Source of the DNA: a virus
Virus record (IMG/VR): IMGVR_UViG_3300037585_000369
Span: 1 to 20,533 of that record
Direction: 5' to 3' (one strand)
Length of the DNA: 20,533 bases
Shown here: positions 14,729 to 20,533 of the stretch, piece after piece
Layout: each line of letters starts with the position of its first letter
Position numbering within the stretch: position 1 is the first letter of the stretch
Notes under the pieces: generated by a model
Told to the model about the DNA's origin: nothing
Seen by the model: only the letters and a program-made list of their open reading frames with translations
The model's database searches: none
Program-made: the position numbers and the translations under genes

Positions 14729-16443
14729 TATTTATTCTCCAGTTTCTCTACTTTCGCAGTAAGTTCCTTGATTGCTTCAACAAGTATTGCTGTCATTGAA
14801 TCATAGTGTAATGTCTTGTAGGATTTATCGTCACCAGTATGGAGAGGTAATTTCCTTTCACTAACTGCTGAAGGCATAACCTTTTCAACATCCTGTGCAA
14901 GTAGACCTGCTGATGCTTTATTGTCTTTAAAGTAATTGAATGTAACACCTTTAAGTTGTTTGATTTTATCCAAAGCAAATTCAACTGGGTTGATGTTATA
15001 TTTTAGTGTTGCATCTGAGATTGTAGTTGAGTAAGCAATTACGTCACCATCAACGTGTAAGTCACCATCAGCTTCAAGTCGCATTTCTTCATTACCATTG
15101 ACATAAAATTCAAAATTGGTATTGTTATTAAATCGAATGTAATCACCACCATCATAACCAATATATGTAACCTGCTTTCTCATATCACCTAATGATGCTG
15201 AAAAGTGTTCATTGTCAATACTTCCATCAACATAGGCTTGAGAATCTATACTATTTGCTGCTACTTTTGCCTCAGTAACTGAATCACTTGCTAAGTGTGC
15301 TGCGTCTATAGAACCATCAACATAATGTTCTGAGTCAATAGTATCATCTGCTATCTTAGAACCCACTACACAATCTGCTGCTAAGTGAGCTTGGTCAATA
15401 CTACCGTCAACATAATGGTCACTATCAATAGCATTCGCTTGTAGCGTTGCTGTTAAGACACCAGTTACTGTAGCCCCCGCAGCAGTTGTTGCTATTTTTT
15501 CAGAACCATTATGGTAAAGTTGTACTGCTCCATCTTCATTCAATACAGCATAATATTCACTACCAGCAACATTCATGAACTTGATTTGGTCAGCTCCTTG
15601 AATCAATAAATCACCTGTACCTTCATCCTTAATAACTGAATTACCTCCATCGTGATATATTTTTAAATCAGCAGCACTACCAAGTCGTATTTCACCATTA
15701 TCAGCAAGATGAATTTCATTACCATCCATTACTAAATCACCACTCATAGTACCACCTGCTTTAGGCAAGGCTGCATTTGCGGTAGTAGTTGTAGAAGTTA
15801 GCACACCATCTCTAGTTGCTATGTCTACACCATCGAAGGTACTGTTAGTAGTAATTGCTCCTGTCATAGCACCACCAGCCTTAGGTAGAGCAGCATTAGC
15901 AGTTGTTGTTGTGCTTGTAAGTACTCCATCTCTTGTGGCAATATCAACACCATCAAAGGTAGAGTTCGTTGTAATAGCACCAGTCATTGCTCCGCCAGAC
16001 TTAGGTAAAGCAGCATTAGCTGTTGTGTTACCTGTAACGCCAGTAGCTATATCTGTGTTGATTGAGTTAGCTAACTTAGCTGCTGTTACTGCATCATCTG
16101 AAATAGCTGCTGTTGCAATAGCACCACCAGTAATATTAACATCTGTCTTAGTAGCTGCTTCTAAAGTAGCTGATGTAACACGCACTTGGAAGTTATCACC
16201 AGAGTCAAAGGCTTGTGCTGTCGTACCATCTTGTCCTCTAACTACAGTTAAAGATGTAGTACCAGCAGTTACTTTGACTATTTCTATCTTAGTATTATTT
16301 GTATTTGCTATAGTAGCAAAGAAATAATCACTACCAGTAATACTAGGAAAACCAGTAGCACTTGCAATAGGAATAGTTGTTGTTGAATTATTAATGCCCG
16401 AACTTAAAGTTGTCGAGGCATTATTTGAATAAATTACAGGCAT
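14728..16443 (-). CDS. Tail fibre with C-terminal S74 intramolecular chaperone
   Basis: A 571-aa appendage protein. Residues 1-100 are a beta-rich phage N-terminal module with VVRGQDGTTAQAFDSGD. Residues 141-220 are two 40-residue repeats (ANAALPK-S/A-GGAMTGAITTN and continuing to TSTTTT) and a third partial copy follows at 221-234. Residues 340-411 contain three HYVDGSID-type units. The C-terminus is a Peptidase_S74 (intramolecular chaperone) domain: I475-S476-D477-A-T-L-K481 gives the Ser/Lys pair with the +5 spacing known from endosialidase chaperones; LLAQDVEKVMP and the final coiled coil (ILVEAIKELTAKVEKLE) complete it. Autocleavage before S476 would release a 96-residue chaperone from the trimeric fibre. 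Ribosome site AAGGGGG precedes the ATG. Confidence 0.9.
   Translation of the reverse strand: MPVIYSNNASTTLSSGINNSTTTIPIASATGFPSITGSDYFFATIANTNNTKIEIVKVTAGTTSLTVVRGQDGTTAQAFDSGDNFQVRVTSATLEAATKTDVNITGGAIATAAISDDAVTAAKLANSINTDIATGVTGNTTANAALPKSGGAMTGAITTNSTFDGVDIATRDGVLTSTTTTANAALPKAGGAMTGAITTNSTFDGVDIATRDGVLTSTTTTANAALPKAGGTMSGDLVMDGNEIHLADNGEIRLGSAADLKIYHDGGNSVIKDEGTGDLLIQGADQIKFMNVAGSEYYAVLNEDGAVQLYHNGSEKIATTAAGATVTGVLTATLQANAIDSDHYVDGSIDQAHLAADCVVGSKIADDTIDSEHYVDGSIDAAHLASDSVTEAKVAANSIDSQAYVDGSIDNEHFSASLGDMRKQVTYIGYDGGDYIRFNNNTNFEFYVNGNEEMRLEADGDLHVDGDVIAYSTTISDATLKYNINPVEFALDKIKQLKGVTFNYFKDNKASAGLLAQDVEKVMPSAVSERKLPLHTGDDKSYKTLHYDSMTAILVEAIKELTAKVEKLENK
15742..16023 (-). repeat. Tandem 40-residue fibre repeat (two full copies and a partial third) with recoded codons
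   Basis: Copies at 16023-15904 and 15903-15784 (and the start of a third at 15783-15742) encode almost the same 40 residues, with one amino acid difference (Ser/Ala at repeat position 9), but 24 of 40 codons differ synonymously by hand comparison, including Ser codons switched between the TCN and AGY boxes. At DNA level it is therefore only a weak repeat. Confidence 0.85.
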
Positions 16444-16455
16444 TTTTTAACCCCC

Positions 16456-16884
16456 TTAAGAAACTGTTACAGTCCAAGTGATTGTCAATACATCACTTGC
16501 ACCTTTATTTACTGCACTAAAAACTGTACGAGCCAGCATAGTACCACTAGAAGAGGCTGAAAACAAACCTGCTTCTGTAATAGCTGCTGTTCCATCACCT
16601 GCTGCCCATACTCCTATAAAGACAACAGTATTTGTACTTGGTGCACCACCAGATACCGATAGAGCATTTCTATCATTCTCTGTTTGTAATGTAGTATCAC
16701 CTGCTGCTACAGCATTTGTACCTGTGCCTACAGCCATATGTGTCATAACCGAACCTGCTCCACTAATCAGACTCGCTATATCGTTTTTTCCAGCAGTAAC
16801 GATAGTGTTAGGTATATCTCTAACAACTTCTCCGTTCTTCTGGATAGTTACTTGTCCAGTAACTTTAAAGTTTTCTTCAAACAT
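16456..16884 (-). CDS. Small beta-rich virion-associated protein of unknown function
   Basis: A 142-aa protein starting MFEENFKVTGQVTIQKNGE, with VVRDIPNTIVTAGKNDIASL, then MAVGTGTNAVAAGDTTLQTE, TAAITEAGLFSASSSGTMLARTVF and a final TITWTVTVS strand. This strand-rich, Gly/Thr/Ala-rich pattern, especially ITEAGLF and the closing alternation of hydrophobic residues, is met in several phage tail and fibre-associated proteins, but I cannot assign a named family. It precedes the main fibre gene with 12 nt between them and has an AAAGGAG ribosome site. A structural or fibre-attachment role is inferred from neighbours. Confidence 0.6.
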   Translation of the reverse strand: MFEENFKVTGQVTIQKNGEVVRDIPNTIVTAGKNDIASLISGAGSVMTHMAVGTGTNAVAAGDTTLQTENDRNALSVSGGAPSTNTVVFIGVWAAGDGTAAITEAGLFSASSSGTMLARTVFSAVNKGASDVLTITWTVTVS

Positions 16885-16895
16885 TTTTTACTCCT

Positions 16896-17486
16896 TTAAC
16901 TATTAAATTGAGATAAATTAAACTGACCAGCATTGAATATACTCGATACAATAAAGGAAACTCCAATACTATCACTAACACTTACAGAATCACTAAGTGC
17001 ATTTGAAGCATTTAGTGAAACTCCATCGGACATTGTTATAGAGTCATTATAGAACTCTTGGTCATATCCAAGACCATTAAATACAGCAATATTAATCTTC
17101 GTTGCATTAAAAATACTGCTGAAACTTGCTAATTCAAAACCTATACTATCTGTAATAGTTGCACCACTAGCATTACTTGGTGATTCAAAATTCTTAACGA
17201 TAGTACCATCATCTGTAATAGTAGCACTTCCAAGTATCACCATTTCATCATTGATACTTTGAGCATCACTCATCGTAATGCCACTGGCTACCAACCTGTT
17301 TAAATCAGGTACAACTAAATCAGATAAAGTTATGGTGTCAGCTAACCATAAGTCATCTACAATTCTTCTTCTTCGATTAACTGATGCTCTTTTAGTTATC
17401 GCCCAATGGGGTTTATCCCCTATTGGAAACTTCCTAACTAAAGACCTTATCTTACCACGCCTGTCGATTCTTGTTTTCTTAGCCAT
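16896..17486 (-). CDS. Repeat-rich virion/surface protein of unknown function
   Basis: A 196-aa protein in two parts. The first 45 residues are strongly basic (MAKKTRIDRRGKIRSLVRKF ... NRRRRIVDD). The rest is built of short degenerate units with a TI/SV-x-SD or TD core (DTITLSDLVV, GITMSDAQSI, GATITDSIGF, DSITMSDGVSL, DSVSVSDSIGVS) and two copies of a longer unit, SSIFNATKINIAVFN and SSIFNAGQFNLSQFN at the very end. The units suggest a beta-solenoid or surface repeat. It starts with a 1-nt overlap with the preceding gene (TAATG). No family is recognised; a role in the virion surface is inferred from its place before the fibres. Confidence 0.6.
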   Translation of the reverse strand: MAKKTRIDRRGKIRSLVRKFPIGDKPHWAITKRASVNRRRRIVDDLWLADTITLSDLVVPDLNRLVASGITMSDAQSINDEMVILGSATITDDGTIVKNFESPSNASGATITDSIGFELASFSSIFNATKINIAVFNGLGYDQEFYNDSITMSDGVSLNASNALSDSVSVSDSIGVSFIVSSIFNAGQFNLSQFNS

Positions 17487-18046
17487 TATCTAAACAATTG
17501 GCGTCTTTTACCGATACTTTGTCTATCTCTTAATGCTATTAACTCTTCTTTAAGGCTTTCAGCCATTGGTGAGAAACTTCTAATAACCCTTGCATCCTTT
17601 TTCTTACTGATGCCACCAGATGGCGTACCCACATACGAGCCACCTTTACCTCCAGAACGAGAGTCGCTTGGAGTTTTTGTAGATTTGTGATTAGTTTCAT
17701 AAACTGTTGCCTCTATTTTTCCTTTCTCATTATTTGATTTAAGTCCACCACCCTTATAAGTAGGTGCTTTCCCTTCTGACTTTACGCCATCTAATTCTTC
17801 TTTGGGGTCTAATAACTCATCAAGCATAGCCATTAGGTTATCTAATTCATCTTCCATTTCTGGTTCATCAGCAAACTTTAAGGCATTATGTTCTTTATAA
17901 TGTTCCATATCCATACCCTCAACAGGATTTTTAGCATAAGTTTCCTCAAGCATCCTTGTCCAAATCTCTCTGAGTTTTGCTTTAAACCTTTCTAACTCTA
18001 AATTTTCTACTGAGTCATGGTCGCAACTGTCTTTAAATATGTCCAC
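17486..18046 (-). CDS. Protein of unknown function with acidic N-half and basic C-half
   Basis: A 186-aa protein starting with GTG at 18046; AGGAA lies about 8 nt upstream, within the stop of the FmdB-like gene, and no other good start is near. The first half is acidic and helical (EDELDNLMAMLDELLDPKEE), the middle is a low-complexity Gly/Ser/Lys/Thr linker (KTPSDSRSGGKGGSYVGTPS), and the end is basic and helical (KEELIALRDRQSIGKRRQLFR). This layout could fit a connector or decoration-associated protein. No recognised domain. It overlaps the next gene by 1 nt, so both are co-translated. Confidence 0.55.
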   Translation of the reverse strand: MDIFKDSCDHDSVENLELERFKAKLREIWTRMLEETYAKNPVEGMDMEHYKEHNALKFADEPEMEDELDNLMAMLDELLDPKEELDGVKSEGKAPTYKGGGLKSNNEKGKIEATVYETNHKSTKTPSDSRSGGKGGSYVGTPSGGISKKKDARVIRSFSPMAESLKEELIALRDRQSIGKRRQLFR

Positions 18047-18057
18047 TAAATTTATTC

Positions 18058-18297
18058 CTATATATGAGAAAACTTATTCTTATATTTACCATTCTTGGTT
18101 TCACTCAACCTTTTTCGTTCACGCATATTCCATTGAGTATCTATATTGCCGAAATGAGGGCGAGCCTGATTGATTGACATTATTACATCACCCATTGAGC
18201 CACATTCTGGACATTCTTTCTTTCGATTTCTATCTGACATAGAACACATCTCTTCAAAGACATGACCATGTTTACATTCATAATCATAAAAAGGCAT
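18058..18297 (-). CDS. FmdB-type zinc-ribbon protein
   Basis: A 79-aa protein beginning MPFYDYECKHGHVFEEM, the hallmark of FmdB-like putative regulatory proteins: Y-x-Y-x-C8 followed by H10/H12, then CPECG at 29-33 with C29 and C32. A zinc site made of C8, one of the histidines, C29 and C32 is likely; the usual second cysteine of the first pair is replaced by histidine. The C-terminal half is basic (MRERKRLSETKNGKYKNK) and might bind nucleic acid. Such small proteins are common in phage structural regions, where their job is unknown. It is the first gene after the capsid hairpins, with TTAGGAGT as ribosome site. Confidence 0.8.
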   Translation of the reverse strand: MPFYDYECKHGHVFEEMCSMSDRNRKKECPECGSMGDVIMSINQARPHFGNIDTQWNMRERKRLSETKNGKYKNKFSHI

Positions 18298-18320
18298 GAT
18301 TACTCCTAATTAATTCAGAA

Positions 18321-18346
18321 TAACCCCCTCAGATTAGAAGGGGTTA
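18321..18346 (-). terminator. Terminator-like hairpin after the major capsid gene
   Basis: A stem of 7 pairs (TAACCCC with GGGGTTA), one mismatch and 2 more pairs, with a short loop, lies 32 nt after the capsid stop in the transcript. The tract after the stem (TTCTGAATT) is only moderately T-rich, so a leaky terminator or RNA-processing and stability hairpin is more likely than a full stop. T7 also has a leaky terminator just after its capsid gene. Confidence 0.5.
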
Positions 18347-18360
18347 CGATTAACTAACTA

Positions 18361-18379
18361 AATGAGAATCATTCTCATT
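18361..18379. promoter_or_regulatory. 19-nt perfect palindrome (Fur-box-like) overlapping the capsid stop codon
   Basis: AATGAGAATCATTCTCATT has perfect 8-nt arms around a 3-nt centre. It matches the TGAtAATnATTaTCA 7-1-7 pattern of Fur sites except for one symmetric substitution. In the capsid transcript it would form an 8-bp hairpin at the end of the open reading frame. Whether it works as a DNA operator or an RNA hairpin is not decided by the sequence. Confidence 0.5.
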
Positions 18380-19298
18380 AAGACCCTGGTACTACAAACG
18401 CAACACCTGCATCATTACGCAATTCAGCAACACCATAAATAGTGTCTGAAGTGAATAAGTCGCCAAGGTATTCTTGTTTATACTGAGTCTGAGAACGCAC
18501 TCCCACTTGCTCTGCTAGAACTAGAGCATCTTTGTGTAGTAACATTCCTGCCCTGTCTGTACCTGCTGGAGTTGGTGCGTTAGATGTAACAAATACATCA
18601 ACACCATAGATTTGACCAATTTTTCCAGTACGGATAGCATCGCCAGAACCAATGAACTGTTGTTCAGTAAATCTGTTGATACCTAAAAGGTCATTTGCAG
18701 CGATTGGTGGCATAATCAATGAACGATTGTCCATTGGTACATCAGCATTATCTAATGTAAGAATCATGCGTCTGATTCCTGCATCAGTAATGTCAGCAGC
18801 ATTGGTTGAGTTGCCTGTGTAAGCTGTGCTACCGTTTGAACCGATAACCGCAGTTTCCCAAGCAGCAGCACCAGAGCCACCTACTGTTCCACCTTGTAGA
18901 CCTTCACCTAGAGAAAACAATTTAGTGTCCACTTGAGTAGCTAAAGCGTACCCAGCGTCATCTGTGTAAAATTTTCTCATACTTGCCAATGATTGAACCT
19001 CGGCAATATCCTCAATTAATTTTGAGTATTCGTAGTGTTGGTCTATAGATACATTTACAACACTATTTGTAGCTGCCGATAATGTAACTTGTGTGTTTGC
19101 TGCTTTAGCACTTGCACTTCCTCTCGCTGGTACTGGAATGTGAATAGTATCACCTTTTTTCCCTTTGTGAGATAGCTTAGTAACTAGATTAGCAACCACT
19201 AAATTTGACTTATATGCACCGATAACTTCGTCGCTCCATAGTTCTGGAATGAAATTATTGGCGATAGTAGTCGTAACTTGGTTTGAACCTAAAGCCAT
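18378..19298 (-). CDS. Major capsid protein (HK97-fold, podoviral)
   Basis: A 306-aa protein directly after the scaffold gene. The start MALGSNQVTTTIANNFIPEL, the WSDEVIGAYKSNLVVANLV segment, the KGKKGDTIHIPVPARGSA stretch (about 46-63, likely part of the E-loop) and YSKLIEDIAEVQSLASMRKF followed by YTDDAGYALATQVD are a typical set in marine podoviral capsid proteins. The C-terminal part holds A-domain-like strands (IYGVDVFVTSNAP) and ends in VAFVVPGS. Length fits the smaller HK97-fold coats such as T7 gp10A. A strong AAAGGAGAAG ribosome site suits its high expression. Confidence 0.85.
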   Translation of the reverse strand: MALGSNQVTTTIANNFIPELWSDEVIGAYKSNLVVANLVTKLSHKGKKGDTIHIPVPARGSASAKAANTQVTLSAATNSVVNVSIDQHYEYSKLIEDIAEVQSLASMRKFYTDDAGYALATQVDTKLFSLGEGLQGGTVGGSGAAAWETAVIGSNGSTAYTGNSTNAADITDAGIRRMILTLDNADVPMDNRSLIMPPIAANDLLGINRFTEQQFIGSGDAIRTGKIGQIYGVDVFVTSNAPTPAGTDRAGMLLHKDALVLAEQVGVRSQTQYKQEYLGDLFTSDTIYGVAELRNDAGVAFVVPGS

Positions 19299-19319
19299 TT
19301 TACTTCTCCTTTAAAATGA

Positions 19320-20135
19320 TTATTTAACCCTACCTTCTGCGTATGCTGACTGAATTTCATCTGCCAACGACTCATAGCGTCTAGGGTCTGTAACTTGTAG
19401 GTTGATTAAATCAGCCCTCCGATACATTTTTTTGCCACCAACCGATTGTGTGGAACGAGTTTCAGATACAGTTTGTCGTAATGCTTTCTTAGCTTTAGTC
19501 CTCTCACTCTTTTGAACCTCTTTGGTTTTTTCAACCATATTGATTTTATCGTACATATCAAAGAGTTCAATTGCGTAGTCTGGTCTATATTCTTTATCAG
19601 CTTTACGGAAAATATCTTTTCTAATCTCACTAGCACCTACCCAATCTTGGAAATTCTTGTCTGCGACAGTCTTTTGCCATTCTGGATATGCCTTTTCAAG
19701 TACATTCAACTGTTGTTGTTGTTCTTGTTGGGCTTGTTGCTCTCTTGCCTTTAGTACATCTGGATGATTTTCTATAGCTGAGTTGACTGCTTTCGCAGGG
19801 TCAGTATAAAAAGCATCTTCAAAACTAACTGCCTCTTCTTGTGGCTCTTCTATAGTAGTGTTAGACTTGTTTTGTGCCTCAAGTAAACTCTGGATTAACT
19901 TCCGTTGCTCTCCAACTTCAGTTCCCTGTTTACCTAATGCCTGTTCGACATTTTGATGCATTTCAATTACCTCTTGCATAGACTTCCCTGCATACTTTGT
20001 AGGTACTTCAAACTCTGGAGTTTTTTCAACTACATTCCCATCTGGTTCTGCAACTGCCTCTACTACTTGTTCTTCTACCTGTGTTTCTGTTATAGGTTCA
20101 TCTACCTTTGGTGTGTCATTTACTACTATACTCAT
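19320..20135 (-). CDS. Capsid scaffold / assembly protein
   Basis: A 271-aa acidic, Glu/Gln/Val-rich protein just before the capsid gene. It begins with a disordered acidic stretch (ETQVEEQVVEAVAEPDG), then EVPTKYAGKSMQEVIEMHQN (44-62), a phage scaffold motif, a coiled-coil part (VEQALGKQGTEVGEQRKLIQ), a Gln-rich run (132-143) and a basic C-terminus (KKMYRRADLINLQVTDPRR) that may bind the coat, as in P22 scaffold. Length is close to T7 gp9 (about 307 aa). Ribosome site GGCGGAG precedes the ATG. Confidence 0.8.
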   Translation of the reverse strand: MSIVVNDTPKVDEPITETQVEEQVVEAVAEPDGNVVEKTPEFEVPTKYAGKSMQEVIEMHQNVEQALGKQGTEVGEQRKLIQSLLEAQNKSNTTIEEPQEEAVSFEDAFYTDPAKAVNSAIENHPDVLKAREQQAQQEQQQQLNVLEKAYPEWQKTVADKNFQDWVGASEIRKDIFRKADKEYRPDYAIELFDMYDKINMVEKTKEVQKSERTKAKKALRQTVSETRSTQSVGGKKMYRRADLINLQVTDPRRYESLADEIQSAYAEGRVK

Positions 20136-20169
20136 TTTTTCTCCGCCCTCGTGGGGTTGTGAAGTTATA

Positions 20170-20412
20170 TTATGTTGGATTTGCGTCTTGCAATTCTTCC
20201 AACGATAGTGTAGTTGCAGTTTCTAAACTTAATAAAAAGTTCAGTATACGCAACTGACCCTTGATTATCCAAAGGTCTTGCTCAGAATGAATATTATCTA
20301 AATTAGTAATACTCAATTCTAAATTCTCTAATTCTTCTTTTAAATCTAACCAGCCTTCGCCTCTTAACATATCTAATCTATCAGATAGGAAAGCCTCATC
20401 TGTCTTTGGCAT
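20170..20412 (-). CDS. Small acidic helical protein between portal-position gene and scaffold
   Basis: An 80-aa protein with a mostly helical, acidic and leucine-rich sequence (MPKTDEAFLSDRLDMLRGEG ... LEELQDANPT). It starts 3 nt after the stop of the upstream gene. Small proteins at this place before the scaffold are frequent in podoviruses, but their function is not known. No domain recognised. Confidence 0.65.
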   Translation of the reverse strand: MPKTDEAFLSDRLDMLRGEGWLDLKEELENLELSITNLDNIHSEQDLWIIKGQLRILNFLLSLETATTLSLEELQDANPT

Positions 20413-20415
20413 AAA

Positions 20416-20533
20416 TTATTGTACTCTAGTATTTATAGGGCTGGTTCTTCCAGCTTGTCTAGCTTTAGCTAAGTTTAATATAGTTTCTGATTTAAGATGG
20501 TCTACTTCTGGTATGTTTCTGGCAGTTTCAGAG
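20416..20533 (-). CDS. C-terminal end of the upstream gene, probably portal protein
   Basis: The last 38 codons (ending in TAA at 20418-20416) of a gene extending beyond the right edge. The visible end is TARNIPEVDHLKSETILNLA followed by KARQAGRTSPINTRVQ, a helical and then polar tail. In podoviruses the gene before the scaffold and capsid is the portal (head-tail connector), so this is the likely identity, but the fragment has no diagnostic motif. Confidence 0.5.
   Translation of the reverse strand, partial: SETARNIPEVDHLKSETILNLAKARQAGRTSPINTRVQ

Noticed and set aside
15742-16023. Regular 120-nt spacing suggesting a CRISPR-like or satellite repeat
   Set aside because: The units lie inside a reading frame, differ greatly at DNA level and show no palindromic repeat-spacer structure.
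15821-16327. Long plus-strand open frame of 168 codons
   Set aside because: It is the antisense of the fibre repeats, very rich in Val/Ala/Pro with no ribosome site. The minus-strand frame has clear domains and the synonymous changes fit only that frame.
16478-16906. Plus-strand open frame of 142 codons opposite the small beta-rich protein
   Set aside because: Same length as the true minus-strand gene and fully antisense to it; composition is typical of a shadow frame.
18361-18379. Calling the palindrome a functional Fur operator with certainty
   Set aside because: It lies at the end of a coding gene, not at a visible promoter, and would also form a good RNA hairpin; kept only as Fur-box-like.
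1-20533. Integrase, attachment sites, tRNA genes or insertion sequences
   Set aside because: None is recognisable; all genes belong to virion, lysis or accessory functions, so nothing in the window supports lysogeny or transposition.

Overview
The window is an almost gapless stretch of the virion and lysis region of an AT-rich, tailed, podovirus-type bacteriophage. Every gene I can support lies on the minus strand, so the biological order runs from high to low coordinates. A P22/T7-style capsid protein with its own scaffold, an adaptor plus nozzle pair and three large ejection-type proteins, with no tape-measure or sheath genes, point to a short-tailed phage. Low GC, 2-oxoglutarate/Fe(II) oxygenases, an FmdB-type zinc ribbon and repeat-built fibres with an S74 chaperone domain are typical of marine phages (relatives of pelagiphages or SAR116 phages are plausible). 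A lipoprotein and spanin-like proteins suggest a Gram-negative host. The exact host cannot be read from the sequence.

Layout in transcription order. (1) Head, 20533-18378: C-terminus of the upstream gene (by position probably portal), an 80-aa acidic protein, scaffold, major capsid protein, then a 19-nt palindrome and a terminator-like hairpin. (2) 18297-16896: FmdB-like zinc ribbon, an acidic/basic protein of unknown role and a repeat-rich surface protein. (3) Host-recognition block, 16884-13688: small beta-rich virion protein, a 571-aa fibre with C-terminal S74 autocleavage/chaperone domain, a 57-aa protein, and a fibrinogen-like adhesin. (4) Two successive, different 2OG-Fe(II) oxygenases, 13687-12516. 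(5) Membrane/lysis block, 12505-10668: seven small membrane-associated proteins (lipoprotein, two TM-plus-coiled-coil proteins, a 34-aa single-TM peptide, a two-TM holin candidate, an XhlA-like protein and a GTA-holin-like protein), mostly coupled through ATGA overlaps. (6) Metallophosphoesterase, 10664-9909. (7) Tail and second adhesin block, 9905-6481: adaptor (gp11/gp4-like), nozzle (gp10/gp12-like), fibre-like protein and a glycine-rich adhesin-like protein. (8) Ejection proteins, 6468-160: 389, 367 and 1343 aa, followed by the start of a coiled-coil protein that leaves the window.

Compared with T7-like order, blocks 2-6 (about 8.4 kb) sit between the capsid gene and the tail adaptor gene. 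The most unusual observations are a tandem fibre repeat whose protein copies are nearly identical while their codons are almost completely recoded; the paired oxygenases, the first of which starts in frame directly after the fibrinogen-like adhesin's stop codon; the array of small membrane proteins without a recognisable endolysin in the window; and a Fur-box-like palindrome overlapping the capsid stop codon. Three short genes (57, 54 and 34 aa) were found by reading the apparent gaps; no stretch above 300 bases is without a gene. No tRNA, rRNA, CRISPR array, IS element, integrase or attachment site was seen.
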